Positions 53,951 to 64,000 of a DNA stretch of 64,000 nt are shown one piece after another. A program made the position numbers and the translations under genes. The DNA is from Ectocarpus siliculosus. Its lineage: Eukaryota > Sar > Phaeophyceae > Ectocarpales > Ectocarpaceae. The notes beneath the pieces were generated by a model. That model had not been told where the DNA came from. It made no database searches and saw nothing but the letters and a program-made list of their open reading frames with translations. Location of the stretch: NCBI GenBank assembly GCA_000310025.1, contig FN649755.1, forward strand, positions 3,363,817 through 3,427,816, in the 5' to 3' direction. Every line of letters starts with the position of its first letter. Position 1 is the first letter of the stretch.

Positions 53951-54870
53951 AAAGGAAGGGGCGAGACAAGTACTTGCGCGTGTCAGCGTAAAAACAAAAA
54001 AACGGTTGCCAAAATGCTGTCGCTTGTGGTAGAGCCTTGCCCTCCTTCCATCCCGATCGTTCCGCCTGGACGATACTCCGCGAAATGTAACACAGCAGAG
54101 ATGCTCTAAACTATATCAAGTATACACAACCACACAAGCGGGGGAATCGACCTTGGAAGGGCTTTTCGTGGCTCACCCTACTCCTGATATTTTTTTTACT
54201 TTTTCCATTGGACTTGTGGTTTTTAACCAACTGCTGTTGTTGTTGTTGTTGTTGTTGCTGCGGTTACGTCTTCACAGTACATTCCCAATCCTTGTTGTTT
54301 TCACATTTAATTGTCGTTGTTGTTGTCGAGACCGTCTTCACGCTCACTACGTCAAGAACCGGCACAACTGGCGCGGACGGCATTTTCCGTTGGCGTCACA
54401 GGCCAACTACCGGTACACTACTAGGGCACAACCTCAATGCATGGTTCCTTGATTGATATGGAAGTTTGGAGCCTGCATTTTCTTCACGTTTTTCCTTCAC
54501 AGAGTTCGGTAGCGAGCCCGACACCGCCTCTTCTGCTACTACCACGGTAAGGGCAGCTCCGTTACTCCAGCCAAGCAACGTACGGTCTGCAGCTGTGCAT
54601 GCACACCGTCAACATCCAACAGCAGCGTGGGTTTGGCCCCGAGAGAGACGAAAACGGGTGCATGGAGTGGAGCCACATCCTGAGAAAGTGTACGCTTGTA
54701 CCTAATGGTTGGGAGCATTTTGTTTTTGTTTTGGGTATATTCTCATTCTTCAGTTTTGGCGACGAAATGTTTGTGTGTGTTTCGTTTTGTTTTTTTGGGC
54801 GCAATATGCCGGTCCTCCTGCCTTCCTAGCATTACCCGTATATTCGTGTATGTACTGAGTACAGAGTACC
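53951..54870. other. No gene seen; GTT repeats
   Basis: (GTT)n tracts at 54233-54256 and 54310-54321, each followed within 30 bp by GTCTTCAC. In reverse this resembles the GTGAAGAC plus (CAA)n ends at 205 and 4906, so these may be degraded minus-strand relatives. Confidence 0.4.
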
Positions 54871-55078
54871 GAGAGATGACGACACCCCTCGTATACGTAG
54901 ACCGATACGCAAAGCTCGATTTCTCCACAACCATGACTGGGGTGCCAATACCAAACACGGCGGTTTTGGAAATATCTCGTCGAGGGCTTTCCGTAGACGT
55001 CTCGGGCTCTTTCTGCATCCACTTGGTTGCGGAGCAATCGAGCTTGGAAAGTCGGTCTCGATGGGGTTGCCATCTCTC
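54871..55078. mobile_element. ~200-bp inverted-repeat element, copy 1
   Basis: Left end GAGAGATGACGACACCCCTC, ACCGATACGCAAAGCTCGAT, TTCTCC; the right end reverse-complemented reads GAGAGATGGCAACCCCATCG, ACCGACTTTCCAAGCTCGAT, TGCTCC. The centre has TTTTGGAAATATCTCGTCGA then GGGCTTTCCGT. Copies are at 60425, 63072 and 63504. Confidence 0.7.
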
Positions 55079-55201
55079 GCATCCTATTGTACGACTCTGG
55101 TGGAAACGACCCCTGCACGTGTAATTGTGCGAGGAAAGTTACAGAACGCGCCCCTACTCATTGTATTATTATTTTTAGCGGAGGCTCGTTTCTTGGAAAA
55201 T

Positions 55202-55266
55202 ATAAATACTTCACACACAGAAGGTTACCCGTTTGAGATTTAACCACAGCAGTCGAAAGGGACATG
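55202..55266 (+). repeat. ~60-bp hairpin repeat family, copy 2
   Basis: ATAAATACTTCACACACAGA, AGGTTACCCGTTTGAGATTT, AACCACAGCAGTCGAAAGGG ACATG. Same layout as copy 3, more diverged stem. Confidence 0.65.
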
Positions 55267-55489
55267 CTGAAGTATTGTCAGAGAACTTTTTTACTTCGTG
55301 TATGGGGTATGTCCGTATGTCCACGTAGATCCCTGCCGGTTAGATGGGGCCGCAAACCTTTGTTCGCCTCCGGCGAGAAGAGCGGGCCTAATTTCTGGGC
55401 TGTGCATTTGCATGTTATACAAGTATGTTTTCGAAAAAAAATGCGGCGGCATGAATTCGTTTACAAGCGTCGCGGCCAATTAAGAAAAA

Positions 55490-55551
55490 ATAAATACACA
55501 CACAGAAAGACTACCCATTCGAGATTACCCACAGCAGTCGAATGGGATGTC
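55490..55551 (+). repeat. ~60-bp hairpin repeat family, copy 3
   Basis: ATAAATACACACACAGAAAG, ACTACCCATTCGAGATTACC, CACAGCAGTCGAATGGGATG. CCCATTCGA pairs perfectly with TCGAATGGG around a loop holding ACAGCAG. Confidence 0.75.
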
Positions 55552-55906
55552 AGTTGTACGGACGCCCTCTCATGCTCGCCAAATAGGCGAAGTCGCTACA
55601 CCTGTAAACCGGGTCCTTCGCTGTACGTGGCATACATTGAAGGTCTTTCTTTTCTCGAAAAATGATCTTTGTTTCATCTCAATCTACTGCTGCTGCTGTT
55701 TGGACGCTCGACGCGCTGAAGCTTTAGTCTTCACGGTGAATAGGCTGTCGCAAATGCCAGTTGGCACAGCAGTAGGGCAACGTGCGCAGAAGAACAGAAA
55801 ATCACGCCCGTGGCAAAAGCAAGCAGCAGCTTGCGTTCCCACAGTTGCATCGGTGACGGGTTCGGTGTTGGCTGCGAACGGACTTGAGCGCACGATCGTG
55901 AAAGCA

Positions 55907-55908
<2 letters not shown>

Positions 55909-55942
<34 letters not shown>

Positions 55943-55943
55943 G
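55909..55943. repeat. (CTG)n microsatellite, about 11 units
   Basis: TTGCTGCTGCTG... continuing to GCGCCCAGC. Another short CTG run lies at 55687-55698. No supported coding frame crosses it. Confidence 0.9.
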
Positions 55944-56058
55944 CCCAGCGTTTGCGTTGGCGTGAACAAATAACACTCGCGCCTTTCGCCGCTATCGTCG
56001 TTGCTCGTCCACCGCCAGGCGTTGCCCGTTTCATTTTAGTTACGTCCGCGGCGCACAC

Positions 56059-56832
56059 CTAATATGTATGTGTAGCTGTCACACCGAAAGGAAAAACACC
56101 CCGCGTGTGGTGTGCCCTGCTGATGATTTGCTCTGACACGACTCGACAACAAAAACGCGAAAAATTAAGTTTGTGCGCCTGGTGCGAATGCTCCAGCGGG
56201 AGCGGTACGCGTGGTATCATGAGGCAAAACCAGGGGTCAGAAGACGGCCATGCGTGAGTAAATGGCGCAGCGGTTAGATCTATGGGAGCGTGGGCATGGG
56301 GGTATGTAGGTACATGTAGACCCAGCGCGGGCAGCACGTGCGGCATACGGCGGGAGCCCACGTATACACACACCCAATCCGGACCGATCCATCGCGAAGC
56401 CTTTGCATGCATTTTTCGTTGCCCCCCCAAACAACCAAACAATTGAGGGGAGGGTACCAGGCACGACCGCGGTGGCTTCAGCAGCCTGTCCTCGACTACT
56501 GCTGCGGGTATTCTCTTTATCCTCTGCGGCACAGGAGCACGCGTGCCACAGCTGGATGTTTGGGGGGTTTGAGTCAGGTCGCGAAATAGAATCTTGCACT
56601 CATTTTGCTCGCCAAGCTCGCTGTACGTGTTGAACGCTCCTCCAAACTCCACGTACATCGACAGGCACCGAATGAACAACACCACGCAGACGGGTACCTT
56701 CAGTGAGAGTGGGCCTGGCGGAAGAGGAGGGTGGCGGGAGCAGCGATACAGCAGAGCTTCCACAGGGCCTAGAGGAGATGGGCGCGAGAAGAAGTAAAGT
56801 TTTGAGAAGCTGGGCAGCGGAGCACACGACAC
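56059..56832 (-). CDS. Hypothetical ORF, 257 codons, doubtful
   Basis: The longest unexplained minus-strand frame in this part. It starts MSCAPLPSFSKLYFFSRPSP. Composition is Pro/Ser/His-rich with no domain, no transmembrane pattern and no splice context. A second minus frame (56600-56875) overlaps it. It may be chance. Confidence 0.15.
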   Translation of the reverse strand: MSCAPLPSFSKLYFFSRPSPLGPVEALLYRCSRHPPLPPGPLSLKVPVCVVLFIRCLSMYVEFGGAFNTYSELGEQNECKILFRDLTQTPQTSSCGTRAPVPQRIKRIPAAVVEDRLLKPPRSCLVPSPQLFGCLGGQRKMHAKASRWIGPDWVCVYVGSRRMPHVLPALGLHVPTYPHAHAPIDLTAAPFTHAWPSSDPWFCLMIPRVPLPLEHSHQAHKLNFSRFCCRVVSEQIISRAHHTRGVFPFGVTATHTY

Positions 56833-56875
56833 AACAAAATGCGGCGGAACTAGACTGTGTCATGTTGAAGTTCAC

Positions 56876-59555
56876 GCAAATAAGTGAAGTCTAGTGGTGA
56901 TGGTGCGCTGTCTATCGTTGTCTCAACATCTACACGATATATTTATATATTTCTCCCCCTTTGTGCTGTTGTGATGCGCTTGCTCGAAGCGGCTGCGAGA
57001 CAACTAGCGGCGGCCGTCCGTGTGGCACACATCATTGATCGGCCTAATATATCTTTGTGTGTCGAGAAATGGACACGTAGTCTAAACGAGACAGATGGAC
57101 AGCCCTGTCTGCAGACTAAAACCAACGGAAACACACCTGGGAGACTAATACGGACGCCACGTCCAGGACCGGTAAATCTGGAAATCTGAGAGGGGCTGCT
57201 GGTCCCTCCAAGGCATTAATTTCGAACAATTTAACCCACACGGGAGCTGCACCCAAGGGGGCTGCTTTGAAACACGCACAGCTGCTTCAACTGGCAAGAT
57301 CGTGTTGTTGTGTGATGTTGTCGTTATACTCTTTTATGCAGCAGTAGCCACAGCCAAAATATTTTCGGTTGTACTTGGATCATTCTGTGTATCGGGCAAG
57401 GTCACGCTCGATAGTGAATACCTCCGGTCGTCATGCCGGCGACCAACCGGGTGGCAATAATACAGCCAGCCGTTATTTGGGCTGTGCAAAGGCATACTAA
57501 ATACAGAGCACATGTACAACGCTGCAATGCTCACCGGGGCGTTGGCGTATGAGTCTTGTCTTTTTTTTCTGTGACGTTTCGCTTAGATGCCTTGCCACAA
57601 GATCGCAAGTCCAAAATAAGGCCAAAGCGAAGGTAAGCAGGTACTACAGCGAGGTTTCTGCAACCCTACGTACGCAAAAGAGGGTGGTAGGGAGGTGCAT
57701 GTATGATAGGAACTGGAACTGGCTAGAGAGGTCAAATGCGGTTTTTACATGATGAATGTCATGACAAAACCCATCCGACCATCACAACGCGAGAAGAAGA
57801 CCGTTATTTTTTCCACGATGCCACACCTTTGATTTTGAGTACTCGTTCCCACACCGCCCAGCATTTGCGGCAGAGGGACGAAAGTTTGCGAATGGATCAC
57901 TTTCCAGCCCAGGCGGGTGCAGAATGCTCACCAAATCATCATCACACCAACTGTATTATTCTCAGTAGTCAGGCTGCGTTCTCGTTCACGCTCGTTTTGT
58001 CTATCTTTGGCAAGCTCCCGCGACATCCAACCCTACGACATAGTGACCACCGGCCCATGAAACCTTGCCCGCAAGAAAAATAAGCTGGAACCACCAAGCC
58101 GTCGTGCAGACGGCGACCGTTGAGCAAATCCTCGACACCGCGACCATGCAACATACCACGAAAGACTAAGACCTTAGCCTATGCATACAGCCACCTATTC
58201 CAAGAATCACTCATCTTAATTAATTGGGTTCGTTCCCAGATTCTGCCACCAGAAAATTCTAGAGGAAAAGGCATGCATTCATCTCCCATGCAAACCTTCT
58301 TTCTGGGTGCCAGAGTTACCCCGCCGGTGAATCCACTACTGCTGTAGCATGCAAACAATCTCGATCAGGCACGCACAAGTCACACCCAAGGCCGGTCTTC
58401 TTCACCACACCGTCAACAGGCCGAAAAGTCACCAAGGCCCTTTTGACGGGGCATCCCGAAATAAAATGCAGACGTTTCATCTACGAGCCGCAGTCACTCT
58501 CGGTACTGCATTTATATCGAAACACCAGTCCGAATTTTACAACTCTAAGAGAGGGTGGGTGGCGGTTTCTTGTTTCTTCCTCTTATTTGCCTTACTCTTG
58601 TGGCCTGTCTCCCTCTCCATCACATCCAAAGCAATGCCGCTCTCTGCAAATACATGCAGCAAGGTACCGCTTCTTGGGGTCCCTGAACAGGTATTCAACA
58701 AAACCACGAAGTCAGTCTGAGTGATCGCCCTAGAAATTAGGTGGGCACACCTCAAGAAAGAGCGGCTGCCTCTCCTCTTGGGGGCTCTATCTAGAGAAAT
58801 CCTACAGCAGTTTCGGATATGCAGGGCAAAATAAAAAAAAATGCAGCGTGACTTTCGTGCGGTCCGACTCGTTTCTCCAACAAACGTTTCTCCGTTGTGG
58901 GCACGCCTGAAAAGCAAAACCCGGGCACTCCTCTCTTGCGAAAAGAAGGCCAAAAACTCCGGGTTTCTTTTCTCTAGAACAAGTGACCGAAAAACGAACA
59001 GTTGTGTTCCAGTTTAATATCTTAAAAAAGAGAACGGACAAATGCAAGGCTACATGGTGTATTTCTCTCTTGGGCCGACAGAAGCATCCAACCAGACCGC
59101 TTCTGCCGCATCTCTCCCGTCCTCTCACGCACATATGACTCCCACGAAAACGCTAGATTGCCTCGTTGCTATGTGAGGTTTTGCTGCTCTGTGAGTTCTA
59201 CACCTCCACCAGCCCCCATTGAGCTCTTTCGTCGCCAACAACTTTAACCACGGACAAAAGATGCACAGAAAGAGGAGACAGCAGCCGGGCGGAGAGCCCC
59301 CCCCCCCCCCCTTCGCATTTGAAAAAAAACACGTCACCCCTCAGTCGGATCCCCGAGCCCTGTACGTACACTGGTGCGTCCAGGCGACCCTCCTGCTCAG
59401 CGACCCGCCATGCGTAGCGATCACTACGTTCCCTCCTGACACAAAGGGGGTCGCTACAACGGTCCAATGCTGCTGCATTCTAGTTTTTCTTCCCAAAATG
59501 GCTCTCCTTGGGTCTATAGACAACCACACAAAATTCAAGTGTTCGTAGTAAACAC
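56876..59555. other. No gene seen
   Basis: Only short frames without domains on either strand, and a C-run at 59300-59311. No repeat family copy noticed apart from a TACTGCTGTA motif at 58337. Confidence 0.35.
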
Positions 59556-59640
59556 CGTTGAGGAAGAGGAGGCTCGCGGCCAGGAAGAACAAAACACCCC
59601 CCCCCCCAACGATCCAGGCCAACGCGATGGATCCCAAGAG
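59556..59640 (-). pseudogene. Decayed second copy of the last exon of the small membrane-protein gene
   Basis: The minus strand reads SIALAWIVGGGG, then VLFFLAASLLFLNGV, aligning with ITLAWILGMFLLATGLILNGV of the real last exon about 100 bp away. A G-run (C11 on plus, 59597-59607) has expanded inside it. No AG acceptor precedes it, so it is probably a non-functional tandem duplicate; an alternative last exon is less likely. Confidence 0.6.
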
Positions 59641-59659
59641 ACAAACAGTTAGGTTTTAA

Positions 59660-61966
59660 CTAGTTGACGCCGTTGAGGATGAGCCCGGTGGCCAGGAGGA
59701 ACATCCCCAGGATCCAGGCCAACGTGATGATCACAACGGGGTCCTTCACCTTCTCCGTCGCCGGGGCGTTGTCCAGCTCGCTCTGCAGACGCCAAACACG
59801 GGCGGGGCGGGGGGAGAAGCCCAACAGTGACATCGGGATTAGGGAAAGGGAGGTGCATTCAGGACGTGGTGTTTCGAGGAGACAGGAGGAAGAACGTGAC
59901 ATCGGGGATAGGGAACGGGATGCGCAGTGCAGGACGGAGTGTTCTGACTACAGTACTGATGTACGCTTCTTTCATGTTCAAAACCGTCGGGGTTCCTGAA
60001 CAAGGGTTCATACATTTAGTGCCGAGAAATTTCGGCCGGCCGCATGCCGGGCACCCGGCACTGCCCAAGAGAATGAGACCACTTGAAACACTCTATCCTG
60101 TGTCACGCCGTTTCATTGGCTCTTTTGTTAAAGGGACCATTATTTTGCTGCTGTATTTTAATTCGTTTCGGAAGGTTGAGGGCAACCAGATAGATTTCTT
60201 CGTTCGCCAGCAAAAGCGTGCAAGGTAAAAATCACGTGGCCGCAAAAACCACAACAATGTCCGCGTTCGTCCGCATGATGGTAGAGCACGGAGAAAAACG
60301 TTGCGGTACGCTACCGGCGAGGGTTGCCGTGAAGTGCACGACAGATTGTTGTGCACGACAGATCGTTTGTGGGCGGGTCTAAAAAATGTCGACATCCCAA
60401 CGCCGGACCTGACGTAGGTAACACAAGATACCACACACCCGGGGCAGCGCTTCAAAGCTCGACAACTCCGCCAAGAAGAGGACCATCAAACCAAAATCGA
60501 TGTGATTTTCGGAAAGGCCTCAACGAGATGGTTCCAACGACGCCGTTTTCGAAACCATCTGCTGTGGAGGAGCACTCGAGCTTTGAAAATAAAATCGGTC
60601 AACGGGGGTGTGGTATCTTCCATCACCTACGGTACCTGGGAAGTACTTCGTATGTTTGAACGGTGGAGACCGCAGCAAGCAAGGCAAGCAAGGGAAAAAA
60701 ACCTTGGCAACTCATCCGCCCCCCCCCCCCCCCCCGCCGTAATCCGGGTGATGGCCGCTTACGTTAAAGAACGCCTTCTCCTGCTCTTCTTCGTAGGACG
60801 GCATGGTTCCCTTCTCGATTGGCCCGCCTCCTTCTCCTGAGAACACCCAAAACGGCACGAGGGGGGGAGGGGGGTTACGGCGTTCGTCCGCAAGTGAAAA
60901 GTACAATTGCCACGGTAGAACCGGAATTCAGGCCAACAGACTATCAGCGCAACCCACGACTAAGGGCTTTCTCGGGTGTGTGTGTTACACAACGTGTTTT
61001 CGTCTTCGTGTGTGCGGGCGGGTGTATCATAAGCTTCCGAAACCAACCCCTTAGACTGGTCCACGGCACCCTAGACTAACATGCTCCTAGATGGGTGTTA
61101 TACAACCTCGTGTCTTTGTGCGTGCATGTTGAGGAGGACCGCCTACGCAGGACTTGAAGAGTATCTAGAAAAAAATTAGGGAGGGGGCACGAAGACCCTA
61201 TCCCCAACCCTAACTCTAACCCCAAAGCACGGATTGAATACTGTATCCCATATGTTTGCTTAATCAATTTTGCTGCGTAGACTACTGGTTGAGGAACCGA
61301 AATCAACACATTAGGCTGGTCAGCGGAACCGTGTCACAGACAGACTTTGGTAGGAGGCGAAATCAAAACCCCTAGGCTATTCTGGTGCCGATGACTAGTC
61401 TAAGGATGACAAGGCGAAAGTGTGATTCGGCCTCATTCATTGTAGAGTGCACCCGTTTACCAGCCTACACGCCGAGAACACACGGCAGCAACTGCGCGCA
61501 AACCACACCAGCGGTCGGGCATAGTCTTCTCTCAGAAAAACAATTTGCATAGAAACGCAGAAAGACTACCCGTTCGAGATATATTGACAGTCGAAGGGGA
61601 TGTGTAGCTGCCATATTCGGGCTGACTTGAGGGCTTCGAGTGAGGTTGTCGGTTTCGTTTGAAGCCCTTGCACAACACAACAAACACAGTGATATCCAAA
61701 ACCGAGCGACCGTTTCCTGTCTGATCTCGCCGGGAAAAGGATTTTTTACACCCCATCGTGGTCGCAGAACTAACGGCCAAATACGGTACACACTTCTAGG
61801 AACAACAAAAATGGAGAAATGAACAGAAAGAAAGAAGAACCTCACCGAACTGCATGCTGAACCGTTGTTGTCTCCTCTTGTGCGCGGAGGCTCTGGGTGC
61901 TGCTGCCCCTGCTGCTGTGGCCGTCACCGGTCGTGCGGTGAACGAGGACGACGACCGTGGGGACAT
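59660..61966 (-). CDS. Small single-span membrane protein, three exons, possibly plastid-targeted
   Basis: Exons (minus): 61846-61966 (ATG at 61964-61966), 60763-60836, 59660-59782. Junctions: TTCG|GTGAGG to CTCAG|GAGAAGG, and TTTAAC|GTAAGC to CTGCAG|AGCGAG; phases match and give 105 aa. The N-terminus is Ser/Arg/Ala-rich without acids (SPRSSSSFTARPVTATAAGA, then a basic KRRQQRFSMQF), typical of a transit region. The middle is acidic (MPSYEEEQEKAFFN). The C-terminus has one hydrophobic span (VVIITLAWILGMFLLATGLI) ending LNGVN. A missing upstream exon with a signal peptide is possible. I do not recognise the family; a thylakoid location is a guess. Confidence 0.65.
60425..60619. mobile_element. 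~200-bp inverted-repeat element, copy 2 (in intron 2 of the gene above no; it lies within the 59783-60762 intron)
   Basis: Left end AAGATACCACACACCCGGGG, CAGCGCTTCAAAGCTCGAC; the right end reverse-complemented reads AAGATACCACACCCCCGTTG, ACCGATTTTATTTTCAAAGC, TCGAG. It sits inside the second intron of the small membrane-protein gene. Confidence 0.65.
61553..61603 (+). repeat. ~60-bp hairpin repeat family, copy 4
   Basis: GAAACGCAGAAAGACTACCC, GTTCGAGATATATTGACAGT, CGAAGGGGATG. The 5' CACACA part is missing. It lies in the first intron of the small membrane-protein gene. Confidence 0.65.
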
Positions 61967-63071
61967 GGATACTCCCGAGCAGTGCGATGCCGTCGACAAT
62001 CCCCTGGGAGCAACCTGCCAGCAATATTAAATATATATATGTTGCTGTCACATACATATGCAGTATGCATATCTTGACAGAATCAGAGAACAATCCTTAC
62101 AGGAACCCCTTCGAACAAAAAATGTCCCTTGTCCCTACATCGTCCGTGTGATCCCCGGGGGGCAACCTGCCAGCAATACAAAAAAAATGCTGTTGCTGTC
62201 ACATGTATGTCTTCGCAGAGCAAGCAACGGCTTCCCGAAGGGCCTCCTTGACAGGCTTGTCGACTGAGATACAGCGGTTAGCGCCCATCCTCAAGAAGTT
62301 GGCAGCCAAGAAATCGATTCCTCGAAAAAACTCAAAGAGCTTTAGCACCATTTATTGTGAGCCCGGTTAAGAAGCCCTACACTAAAACCTATATAGCGGC
62401 CATTTTGCCCACGAGAGGAACTATGAACCCCAGCCTGGACCAAAACTGGGGTAGAGCTTCCTGAGTGCGCGTGGCTTTCTGCCGCAACAGACATTTGACG
62501 GTCGGGTTTAGACCGTTGTAGATTAGAACAAGATTGAGCGAGCTCGGTACAGAGGTAGTGCGGACGCCCGGTTGACGGCACTCTCGGAGCGCCTGCGTGC
62601 ATTCACTGTGGAAACCCACGGCCTATGGTCTATTGACAAACGTAGCATGGGTCAGACCCAAAATAGGCTGTAGACCTTTGTGCGACTCTTTCTTCAACAA
62701 GGCAATCGCGGTACGTTCGCATGATTGCGGCATGTTCGCATGGAGTATGACGTTAAAACTGCATCTAGCTTCTTCGGTCCAAGCTGTGTCCGTTCGAATG
62801 ATTGCGGTGACCGTTATGTTGTTCAAACTGTATCTACTAGATTATCGCCAAGTCAAAAGCAATGTGTAGACCAGAGAGGGAGAGAGACCCCCTTCCTCTC
62901 CCTCCCCTTCCCTTGCCCCCAAACACACACAGCAAACCCCCTTCGCCGAAAACACCTTGTAGAGATTTCAGGCTGTGTGCAGAACGGGCCATGACTTGAG
63001 AAATTACCACTCGTAGTTCAGAACTCGAGGGTTCGCTTTTCCACGAAATAGCCGTACACCGTACAGAGGCG
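61967..63071. other. No gene seen; short tandem duplication
   Basis: GGAGCAACCTGCCAGCAATA then TTGCTGTCACAT at 62006-62053 recurs at 62160-62204 (GGGCAACCTGCCAGCAATAC). A CTCTCCCTCCCCTTCCCTTG tract lies near 62897. No domain recognised. Confidence 0.4.
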
Positions 63072-63281
63072 GAGAGATGGCATATATATCCCCCCAGGCC
63101 GATTTTCAAAGCTCGATTGCTCCACCATCACCAAGATTAAGATTGTGCCAACACCGAAGACGGTGATTTTGGAAATATCTCGTCGAGGGCTTTCCGTGAA
63201 CGTATCGTGCTCTTTCCGCACCTCTTTGGTTGTGGGGGGCAATCGAGATTTGAAGTCGGTCTAGAGGGGGTGCCATCTCTC
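63072..63281. mobile_element. ~200-bp inverted-repeat element, copy 3
   Basis: Left GAGAGATGGCATATATATCC, GCCGATTTTCAAAGCTCGAT, TGCTCCACC; the right end reverse-complemented reads GAGAGATGGCACCCCCTCTA, GACCGACTTCAAATCTCGAT, TGCCCCCC. The centre has TTTTGGAAATATCTCGTCGA, as in copy 1. Confidence 0.7.
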
Positions 63282-63349
63282 CGCCTCTTGCCGTAACATT
63301 GGATTCTTATTCCTTGGCATACTTCGGAGGTTTTTGTTTGTGTCTCCTT

Positions 63350-63445
63350 TTTTGTTTCGTAACACAACAAATAATCCATCTCTATCCCTAGAAAAGGGTC
63401 TCGAATAAATTGGTCATGAACTCATAGCGGTAGCGTTGTGTTACC
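63350..63445. repeat. Dispersed repeat shared with 27225-27330
   Basis: ACAACAAATAATCCATCTCT, then A(G)AAAAGGGTCTCGA and a CATGAACTCATAGCG block, in the same order as at 27247-27310. Confidence 0.55.
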
Positions 63446-63503
63446 TTTGGTTTCTACGTTTTTGCGGGGGGTCTGGCAAGACACCCCCGTTGAACAGCAA
63501 CGC

Positions 63504-63714
63504 TACTTCGTACCACCCCCCCCCTAAGACCGATGTCCCCCAAAGCTCCATTACTCGACGACGAAGAGGGATCCACAAAAAAGTCGTTGATACGCGTTTG
63601 GAAAGCTTTCAGCGAGACGTTTTCAACGCCACAATTTTCGGCATCACCACTCTTTGTGCTGTGTGGAGCAATCAAGCTTTGAAAATCAGTACACAGGGGG
63701 TGTGGTATCTTACG
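63504..63714. mobile_element. ~200-bp inverted-repeat element, copy 4
   Basis: Left TACTTCGTACCACCCCCCCC, AAGACCGATGTCCCCCAAAG; the right end reverse-complemented reads GTAAGATACCACACCCCCTG, TACTGATTTTCAAAGCTTGA, TTGCTCCAC. The left arm is the most diverged of the four copies. Confidence 0.6.
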
Positions 63715-63814
63715 TCACCCTCTGCAATGTTGTATTGACGCCAACAAGGCGGGTGTACGCAAATCAATCGACCCAATTCCAGCATGATTTCCGGTGCAGC
63801 TAGTCTCAAAAATA

Positions 63815-63874
63815 CGTCTACATGCAACACACAGAAATAGGTCGAGATCAAACCACAGCAGTAGTAGAAGGATG
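63815..63874 (+). repeat. ~60-bp hairpin repeat family, copy 5 (diverged)
   Basis: AATACGTCTACATGCAACAC, ACAGAAATAGGTCGAGATCA, AACCACAGCAGTAGTAGAAG. It keeps the CGAGAT and CCACAGCAGT parts but has lost the stem. The remaining bases to 64000 hold no gene that I can see. Confidence 0.45.
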
Positions 63875-64000
63875 CGTTAAGTCTCGACAGCTGCAGTAGG
63901 TGAACATCTCGGCTGGATGTCTGGCTGCTTCGTTTTTGAGTCTAATTTTGGAATTGCTGCTGCTGTACAAAGGCTGCAATTGCCATCCCTCGCCATCCCA

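Larger units (their letters stand above)
55079..56058. other. No secure gene; trinucleotide repeat
   Basis: Includes two hairpin-family copies (55202, 55490) and a CTG repeat (55909-55942). Frames through the CTG tract encode homopolymeric Cys or Gln and are not accepted as genes. Confidence 0.4.

Noticed and set aside
55547-56062. 171-codon ORF with poly-Cys and its minus-strand poly-Gln counterpart
   Set aside because: Driven by the CTG microsatellite; no domain or splice support.
61190-61225. Telomere-like CCCTAACTCTAACCCC
   Set aside because: Only three degenerate units; too short for an interstitial telomere array.
1-64000. CRISPR array, bacterial operons or prophage
   Set aside because: Repeats are irregular, genes have introns and the mobile elements are eukaryotic; nothing prokaryotic seen.

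Overview
The window looks like nuclear DNA of a multicellular photosynthetic stramenopile, most likely a brown alga (Ectocarpus/kelp type). The support is an ankyrin-repeat gene whose repeats have the GGHLxVLxWxxxNGC consensus that I associate with brown algal and EsV-1-like proteins; isolated 72-nt phase-1 LRR exons; intron-rich genes with GT-AG introns; a thioredoxin-like gene with a possible heterokont plastid presequence; and abundant, mostly degraded transposons and dispersed repeats. The lineage is an inference from sequence features; no database was searched.

Layout. 1-4.3 kb: repeat debris, an orphan LRR exon and a 5'-truncated, frameshifted LINE. 5,125-16,285: a Ty1/copia-type element with paired LTRs and a 5-bp target duplication (AGCAT), internally deleted, with a nearly complete Ty3/gypsy element with a chromodomain-like tail (6,544-13,874, minus strand, target duplication TTCA) nested inside it. 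16.3-20 kb: a second orphan LRR exon and a broken multispanning membrane-protein gene resembling XK-related proteins. 20-31.5 kb: mostly repeats, including a Harbinger-like non-autonomous DNA transposon with TTA target duplication (22,414-23,652), a large inverted repeat, a 554-bp tandem duplication, a tRNA-like sequence and foldbacks. 32-37.4 kb: two small cysteine-rich ORFs and an intact 356-aa ORF with a VWD-like CGDPH motif, separated by tandem repeats. 40-41.5 kb: the ankyrin gene (minus strand, one intron, which holds a (CAA)n-tailed repeat). 49.8-53.8 kb: a six-exon thioredoxin-like gene (minus strand) assembled here from phase-compatible exons. 59.7-62 kb: a three-exon gene for a small single-membrane-span protein (minus strand) with a decayed copy of its last exon just downstream. 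The right end carries two short dispersed repeat families, a ~200-bp inverted-repeat element (four copies) and a ~60-bp hairpin motif (five copies).

The most supportable coding genes are the ankyrin, thioredoxin-like, VWD-like, secreted cysteine-rich and small membrane-protein genes. No operon-like or pathway grouping is visible. Novelty lies mainly in the repeats: covarying hairpins inside the gypsy element, the over-represented 10-mer TACTGCTGTA/TACAGCAGTA, the two short repeat families at the right end, and a perfect 30-bp hairpin at 45.85 kb.
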